Source: Xanthomonas cucurbitae (GTDB lineage Bacteria; Pseudomonadota; Gammaproteobacteria; Xanthomonadales; Xanthomonadaceae). Taken from it: a DNA stretch of 64,000 nucleotides. Made by a program: the position numbers and the translations under genes. Positions 59,016 through 64,000 of the stretch are shown piece after piece. Within the stretch, counting starts at the first letter, position 1. The number at the start of each line of letters is the position of its first letter. The notes below the pieces were generated by a model, which ran no database searches, had not been told where the DNA came from, and saw only the letters and a list, made by a program, of their open reading frames with translations. Location: NCBI RefSeq assembly GCF_002939885.1, contig NZ_MDED01000008.1, positions 62,001 through 126,000 on the forward strand, read 5' to 3'.

Positions 59016-61790
59016 ATGTTGAAGCACGAGCGCTCCGCGCTGAGTATCGCCCTGGCCGTCGCCATGGCACCGACGTTGGCAGCCGCGCAATCGGCAACGC
59101 CTGCGCAAACCACCACCACCGCACAGACCGCGTCCGAGCCGGCCGCCGGCGAGGTCACCGAGCTGGACAAGGTCCAGGTCACCGGCCTGCGCCGCGCGAT
59201 CGAAGGCGCCATTTCGGTCAAGCGTGATTCCACCTCCATCGTGGAAGCCATTTCCGCCGAAGACATCGGCCGCCTGCCGGACGTGAGCATCGCCGAATCG
59301 CTGGCGCGCCTGCCCGGCCTGGCTGCACAGCGCGTGGCCGGCCGCGCGCAGGTGATCAGCGTGCGCGGCCTGTCGCCAGACTTCTCCACCACCCTGCTCA
59401 ATGGCCGCGAAGTGGTCAGCACCGGCGACAACCGCAGCGTGGAATTCGACCAATATCCGTCCGAACTGGTCAGCGGCGTCACCGTCTACAAGACGCCCGA
59501 TGCCGGGCTGGTCGGACAGGGCCTGTCGGGCACGGTGGACATGCAGACCGCACGCCCGCTCAGCTACAACGAGCGCGTCATTGCCATCGGCGGCCGCTAC
59601 CAGCGCAATTCGCTGGGCAAGGCGGCCAATGTCGACCCCTACGGCAACCGCTTCAATGTCAGCTACATCGACCAGTTCGCCGACCGCACCATCGGCCTGA
59701 CCATCGGCTACGCGCATACCGACATGCCGATCCAGGAAAACCAGGTAGGTTTGTACGAACCCTGGCAGACGGTCAACGCACAGCGCCAGCGCCCCGGCGT
59801 TGCCGACGGCGTGTACTTCTCCGATGGCATCAAGGCCTTGCGCCGCACCGGCAACCAGAAGCGCGACGGCGTCATGGCCACGCTGCAGTACCGCCCGTCC
59901 AACGCCTGGACCAGCACGCTCGACGCCTTTCACACCGAAGCCGAGCAGATCGATACCGCCAACCAGTTCGAGCTCAACCTGAGCAACTACAACGGTGGCT
60001 ACACGCCGGGCCTGAACATCACCGATGTGCGGGTCAACGACAACGGCAGCTTCATCGGCGGAACCGCCAGTGGCGTCTATCCGCTGGTGCGCGGCATGTA
60101 CAACAAGCGCGAAGACAAGATCGACGCCTTCGGCTGGAACAACGAGATCTCCGCCGGCGCCGTCAAGATCATCGCCGACCTGAACTACTCCAAGGCGACC
60201 CGCGACGAGTTGAACCTGGAGAACAATCTCCAGCGCGCCCCCATGCCGCAGCTGGACACGGTGGGCGTGTCGGTCGTCGGCAATGGCTTCTCGCAGCTGG
60301 CGCCGGGCATGAATTATTCCAATCCGGACGAGCTGTTCCTCACCAACACCATCTACGGCTCCGGCTACGGCAAGGTGCCGCGCGTGGAAGACGTGCTCAA
60401 GGGCGCGCGCCTGCAGGCCAGCTTCCCCATGCCCGAAGCACTGAGCTGGTTTTCCGATCTGGACGTGGGCGTCAACTACGCCAATCGCGAAAAGCAGAAG
60501 ACCCAGCCAGAAGGCAACATCACGCTGGGCGCGCAGGGCGAAGCCACGGTGGCGGCGGACCTGCAATACGCCCCGGTCAATCTCGGCTTTGCCGGCCTCG
60601 GCTCCCTGCCCGCCTGGAATGTGCCGGCCACCGTGTCGCGCTACATGCTGTTCAACCCCAGCGACGACGCCTCGTTCTTGGTCTCCAAGGCCTGGACGGT
60701 CGAAGAAAAGATCACCACCGCCTGGCTGCGCGCCAACATCAATACCGAATGGGGCGAAGTAGGCGTGCGCGGCAACATCGGCGTGCAACTGCAAAGTGCC
60801 GACCAGTCCTCGCAGGCCAATTACTGGGATGCCTCGCAGCCGGCCGGCAGCGAAGTGCGTCCCATCGACGATGGCAAGAAATACCGCGACTGGCTGCCCA
60901 GCCTGAATTTGGCGTTCCAGTTCCCGTACGAGCAGACGCTGCGGTTTGCGATGGCCAAGCAGGTGGCGCGCCCGCGCGTGGACCAGCTCCGCGCCTCGCT
61001 GGAATTCGGCGTGGATACCTCCACCGGCCGCCCCGGTGCCAGTGGCGGCAACCCCATGCTCGACCCGTGGCGTGCCAACGCCCTGGACATCTCCTATGAG
61101 AAGTACTTCGCTGATCGCGCCTATGTAGCGGCAGCGTTCTTCTACAAGGATCTCAAGAGCTATATCTACACCCAGAGCCGCGACAACTACGATTTCTCGG
61201 CATTGGTCGCCGGCTACGTGCCGCCGCCGGGCTCCGCACCGGTCCTGACCACCGGCACCTTCAGCGCACCGTTCAACGGCAAGGGCGGCACGCTGCGCGG
61301 CGTCGAACTTACCGCCTCGTTGCCGCTGGACCTACTGTTCGCCCCGTTGGAAGGCTTCGGCATCCAGGCCAGCGCCACCTTCAACGACAGCGACGTCAAG
61401 ATCCGCGACCCGGAAAGCGCCTCCAGCGTGGGCGATGGCGAAATCAGCCTGCCCGGCCTGTCCGAACGCGTCTACAACCTCACCGCCTACTACGAGCACA
61501 AGGGCTTCGAGGCACGCGTGAGCCAACGCCGTCGCTCGGACTTCATCGGCGAGATCGGCAACTTCAACGGCAACCGCACCTTGCGCTATGTGGTCGGCGA
61601 AAACATCACCGACGCGCAGATCAGCTACAACTTTAGCGACAGTAGCAGCCTGGCTGGCCTGACCCTGCTGCTGCAAGCCAGCAACCTCAGCAACTCGCCG
61701 TATCGCACCTATGCAGAGTCCAAGGATCGCCCGCTCGAATACATCGAATGGGGCCGCACCTTCGTGCTGGGCGTGAACTACAAGTTCTGA
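59016..61790 (+). CDS. TonB-dependent outer-membrane receptor, maltodextrin type
   Basis: A 924-residue receptor. Signal peptide (about residues 1-26), a short linker with LDKVQVTGLRRAIEGAISVK near the plug start, the plug (LPDVSIAESLARLPGLAAQR, then VISVRGLSPDFSTTLLNGRE), and a beta-barrel ending in the canonical aromatic residue (VLGVNYKF). It belongs to the large carbohydrate-associated receptors abundant in Xanthomonas. Its neighbours and the shared operator suggest maltodextrin uptake like Caulobacter MalA. GGGAGGGG precedes the ATG and a terminator follows. Confidence 0.92.
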   Translation: MLKHERSALSIALAVAMAPTLAAAQSATPAQTTTTAQTASEPAAGEVTELDKVQVTGLRRAIEGAISVKRDSTSIVEAISAEDIGRLPDVSIAESLARLPGLAAQRVAGRAQVISVRGLSPDFSTTLLNGREVVSTGDNRSVEFDQYPSELVSGVTVYKTPDAGLVGQGLSGTVDMQTARPLSYNERVIAIGGRYQRNSLGKAANVDPYGNRFNVSYIDQFADRTIGLTIGYAHTDMPIQENQVGLYEPWQTVNAQRQRPGVADGVYFSDGIKALRRTGNQKRDGVMATLQYRPSNAWTSTLDAFHTEAEQIDTANQFELNLSNYNGGYTPGLNITDVRVNDNGSFIGGTASGVYPLVRGMYNKREDKIDAFGWNNEISAGAVKIIADLNYSKATRDELNLENNLQRAPMPQLDTVGVSVVGNGFSQLAPGMNYSNPDELFLTNTIYGSGYGKVPRVEDVLKGARLQASFPMPEALSWFSDLDVGVNYANREKQKTQPEGNITLGAQGEATVAADLQYAPVNLGFAGLGSLPAWNVPATVSRYMLFNPSDDASFLVSKAWTVEEKITTAWLRANINTEWGEVGVRGNIGVQLQSADQSSQANYWDASQPAGSEVRPIDDGKKYRDWLPSLNLAFQFPYEQTLRFAMAKQVARPRVDQLRASLEFGVDTSTGRPGASGGNPMLDPWRANALDISYEKYFADRAYVAAAFFYKDLKSYIYTQSRDNYDFSALVAGYVPPPGSAPVLTTGTFSAPFNGKGGTLRGVELTASLPLDLLFAPLEGFGIQASATFNDSDVKIRDPESASSVGDGEISLPGLSERVYNLTAYYEHKGFEARVSQRRRSDFIGEIGNFNGNRTLRYVVGENITDAQISYNFSDSSSLAGLTLLLQASNLSNSPYRTYAESKDRPLEYIEWGRTFVLGVNYKF

Positions 61791-61852
61791 TTCGCTGCAG
61801 GTAGCGCTCAAGCCCTCCCTCACGGGGCGATAAGCGGAAGGTATCGCCATCG

Positions 61853-61886
61853 AAAAGCCGCCGACTGACTATCGGCGGCTTTTCTT
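61853..61886 (+). terminator. Rho-independent terminator of the receptor gene
   Basis: AAAAGCCGCCGA (61853-61864) pairs with TCGGCGGCTTTT (61872-61883) and is followed by further Ts. It lies 63 bases after the receptor stop. Confidence 0.92.
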
Positions 61887-62012
61887 TTGAATGCGCGCAA
61901 CCGCCTTTCTGGTGGACACGACCACTATCATTGGAGCAGATGTCACGCGCCTTGCGTCGCTTGCCGGGCACAGCATGTTACGTGCGCCCTGATTCGTCGC
62001 CTGACAATCGTA

Positions 62013-62045
62013 CAAAAAGCGAGGCATCCCACTGAAATGCCTCGC
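62013..62045 (-). terminator. Rho-independent terminator of the GH13 glucosyl-transfer gene
   Basis: On the minus strand GCGAGGCAT (62037-62045) pairs with ATGCCTCGC (62019-62027) with a 9-base loop, followed by TTTTT. It lies 46 bases after the gene's stop. Confidence 0.92.
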
Positions 62046-62090
62046 CGGTGTCACCCGATCACGCTCATACCCGCCGGTAAAACGGTGGTG

Positions 62091-63707
62091 TCAGCCCTCG
62101 TCCGTAGCGCAAACCACCGCGTGCCCAGGCAAGCTCACCCGCCCATGTTCGATCACGCCACGCTCCACCCCCGGCACATCGATCTGCCCCCATGCACCTG
62201 CAGGCAGCACAATTTTGGCGACGTCGGAAGACAAATTGAAAGCCAACAGCATGACCTGGCCCGCATGCTCACGCCGGAACATCAGCACCGGCTCAGCCGT
62301 GTCGTAGAACGTGATCGCTCCTTCGCACAAGGCCGGTATGCGCTTGCGCCAGGTAAGAAACGCCCGCACCGCGCTCAACACCGAGTGCGCATCGCCCTGC
62401 TGCACACTCACCGCGGCCCGACGGTGCGGCTCGGCCATGGGCAGCCACGGCTTGCCGCTGGTGAAACCCGCCGACGGCGCATCGGTCCACGGCATCGGCG
62501 TGCGGCACCCGTCGCGCCCCTTGAAGGTTGGCCAGAACGTGATGCCATAGGGATCCTGCAGATCTTCGAACGCCACATCCGCCTCGCCCAATCCGAGCTC
62601 TTCGCCCTGATACAGACAGACCGAGCCACGTAGCGAACACAGCAGCGCCACCACCATCTTCGCAAATGCTAGCGACGCCTCCTCGCCACCCCAACGCGTC
62701 ACCGCCCGCACCACGTCGTGATTGGAAATCGCCCAGCATGGCCAGCCTTCCAGCATGGTCGCCTCAAGCCGGCTGACCGTCTCGCGGATATAGGCAGCGC
62801 TGTAATCCTGCACCAACAGCTCGAAGCTGTAGCCCATGTGCAGACGGCCCTTGGCGGTGTACTCGGCCGTGGTCGCCAACGAATCCTCCGAAGAAATCTC
62901 GCCCAGGCTCACCGCATTCGGGTAACCATCGAGCAACGCGCGCAGGCGCTCCAGGAACGGCAGATTCTCCGGCTGGGTATTGTTGAAGTAGTGGTACTGA
63001 TACGCGTACGGATTGTCCGCACTGAACCCGCGCCCTACCCGCTTATCCGCCGGCTTGGCCGGGTTGTCGCGCAGCTGCGCATCGTGGAAGCAGAAGTTGA
63101 TCGCATCCAGGCGGAATCCATCCACCCCGCGCTCCAGCCAGAACCGCACATTGTCCAGGGTCGCCTGCTGTACCTGGGCATTGTGGAAATTGAGATCCGG
63201 CTGACCCACCAGGAAGTTGTGCAGGTAGTACTGCTCGCGCCGCGGCTCCCACTGCCATGCCACACCGCCGAACAGCGACAGCCAATTGTTGGGCGGCGTA
63301 CCATCCTCACGCGGATCGGCCCACACGTACCAGTCCGCCTTCGCGTTGGCCTTGTCCTGCCGGCTTTCCTGGAACCAGGCATGGTCGATCGACGTATGGC
63401 TCAGCACCTGGTCGATCATCACCTTCAACCCGAGCGCATGCGCCTTGTCGAGCAAACGATCGAAATCCTCCAATGTGCCGAACAACGGATCCACCGCACG
63501 ATAGTCCGCGATGTCGTAGCCGAAATCGGCCATCGGTGACTTGAAGAACGGCGAGATCCAGATCGCATCCACACCCAGCCCCGCAATGTAGTCGAGCTTG
63601 GCGATGATGCCTGGCAGATCGCCCACCCCATCGCCATTGGAATCGAGAAAACTACGCGGATAGACCTGATAGATGACGGCCCCGCGCCACCATGGTGTCT
63701 GCAACAT
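62091..63707 (-). CDS. xgtA: GH13 alpha-glucosidase / alpha-glucosyl transfer enzyme (XgtA-like)
   Basis: A 538-residue cytoplasmic GH13 enzyme with no signal peptide. It starts MLQTPWWRGAVIYQVYPRSF, with GGGAGGGG just upstream. Catalytic residues are nucleophile Asp201 (GFRLDAINF), acid/base Glu270 (LGEISSED) and transition-state stabiliser Asp331 (SNHD). Length and these positions agree with what I recall for XgtA of X. campestris WU-9701, an alpha-glucosidase with marked alpha-glucosyl transfer to small acceptors. Here it probably cleaves imported maltose. The third operator-like copy lies 91 bp upstream. Confidence 0.9.
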   Translation of the reverse strand: MLQTPWWRGAVIYQVYPRSFLDSNGDGVGDLPGIIAKLDYIAGLGVDAIWISPFFKSPMADFGYDIADYRAVDPLFGTLEDFDRLLDKAHALGLKVMIDQVLSHTSIDHAWFQESRQDKANAKADWYVWADPREDGTPPNNWLSLFGGVAWQWEPRREQYYLHNFLVGQPDLNFHNAQVQQATLDNVRFWLERGVDGFRLDAINFCFHDAQLRDNPAKPADKRVGRGFSADNPYAYQYHYFNNTQPENLPFLERLRALLDGYPNAVSLGEISSEDSLATTAEYTAKGRLHMGYSFELLVQDYSAAYIRETVSRLEATMLEGWPCWAISNHDVVRAVTRWGGEEASLAFAKMVVALLCSLRGSVCLYQGEELGLGEADVAFEDLQDPYGITFWPTFKGRDGCRTPMPWTDAPSAGFTSGKPWLPMAEPHRRAAVSVQQGDAHSVLSAVRAFLTWRKRIPALCEGAITFYDTAEPVLMFRREHAGQVMLLAFNLSSDVAKIVLPAGAWGQIDVPGVERGVIEHGRVSLPGHAVVCATDEG

Positions 63708-63797
63708 GCACGCCCCTCCCGGGCCACTGCTGGCAGCCAACACGGCCGCCGGCCAAGGGCGCTAGCCTAGCGGCGTAGTGGGCCATGAGCGCACGCG

Positions 63798-63811
63798 TGC
63801 ATACGTATTCA
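63798..63811. promoter_or_regulatory. Putative LacI-family operator, copy 3
   Basis: TGCATACGTATTCA, identical to copy 1 and extending to a shared TTG, lies 91 bp upstream of the GH13 gene. The other side of the spacer is the convergent end of virB4, so it can only serve the GH13 gene. Confidence 0.75.
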
Positions 63812-63855
63812 TTGTCATGCCGTCGTCTGCTGCAAAAATTCCAATTGGAAAATCG

Positions 63856-64000
63856 CTATTTCGTCGCGCGGGTCATTTCCGACACCACCACCTGGTACTC
63901 GGCATCGGTCAGCTTGAGCCCGTCGATGTAGTCGTCGCGGCTGGCATTGGGGTTGGGCAACAACACCATCGTGGCGGTCTGCTCGATCAGCGTTGCGGCG
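63856..64000 (-). CDS. virB4: VirB4-like type IV secretion ATPase, C-terminal fragment
   Basis: The last 48 residues of a protein running off the right edge. TMVLLPNPNASRDDYIDG and LKLTDAEYQVV match the C-terminal conserved segment of VirB4/TrbE ATPases (the LPNP and GL-x-E type motif), ending in MTRATK before a TAG. VirB4 powers type IV secretion assembly; xanthomonads of the X. citri group carry a chromosomal bacteria-killing system. With so little sequence, the family call is fair but the system type is inference. Confidence 0.7.
   Translation of the reverse strand, partial: AATLIEQTATMVLLPNPNASRDDYIDGLKLTDAEYQVVVSEMTRATK

Larger units (their letters stand above)
61791..62090. other. Convergent spacer with two terminators
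   Basis: A 300-bp stretch between the receptor and the convergent GH13 gene. It holds one terminator for each gene and nothing else I can support. Confidence 0.7.

Overview
The window is high-GC DNA (roughly 65 percent by eye) from a Xanthomonas chromosome. The assignment rests on a complete xanthan gum cluster (gumB to gumP) in its usual place downstream of a translation block (thrS, infC, rpmI, rplT, pheS, pheT, ihfA, merR, tRNA-Pro), on a LOV histidine kinase of the type known from X. citri, and on a C-terminal VirB4 fragment at the right edge. The species is not resolved. I saw no insertion sequence, prophage or CRISPR array.

Layout. (1) 1-5902, minus: an operon with overlapping genes for hydroxyproline breakdown: epimerase, three-part D-hydroxyproline dehydrogenase, DapA-like deaminase, and a dioxovalerate-type aldehyde dehydrogenase that runs off the left edge. 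A divergent PAS-AraC regulator lies at 6073-6780. (2) 7067-19602: housekeeping and assorted genes: ftsY, mutY, yggX, a LOV hybrid kinase, tRNA-Phe, lipocalin, a lipoprotein, an acyl-CoA dehydrogenase, an array of four REP-like units, an HNH nuclease and dxs with its terminator. (3) 19629-40825, minus: the gum cluster plus a four-gene tail beyond gumP (epimerase, GT21-like transferase, small hydrolase-like protein, UGT-like transferase). The tail is joined to gumO-gumP by start/stop overlaps and looks like a separate lipid-glycoside pathway. (4) 41257-49178, minus: tRNA-Pro, merR, ihfA, pheT, pheS, rplT, rpmI, infC (ATC start) and thrS. (5) 49504-63707: a maltodextrin utilisation locus: LacI regulator, GH13 CGTase-like enzyme, MFS transporter, six-hairpin glycosidase-like protein, GH97, TonB-dependent receptor and a GH13 alpha-glucosyl enzyme. 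An identical 14-bp near-palindrome lies upstream of all three structural transcription units. (6) 63856-64000: tail of virB4.

How the genes work together. Gum: GumD, M, H, K and I build the lipid-linked pentasaccharide, GumF, G and L decorate it, and GumJ, E, C and B flip, polymerise and export it. Maltodextrin locus: the receptor imports oligosaccharides through the outer membrane, periplasmic enzymes trim them, the MFS carrier moves the products inward, and the cytoplasmic GH13 enzyme finishes the job, presumably under the LacI protein. Hydroxyproline operon: it would convert trans-4-hydroxy-L-proline, abundant in plant wall glycoproteins, to 2-oxoglutarate.
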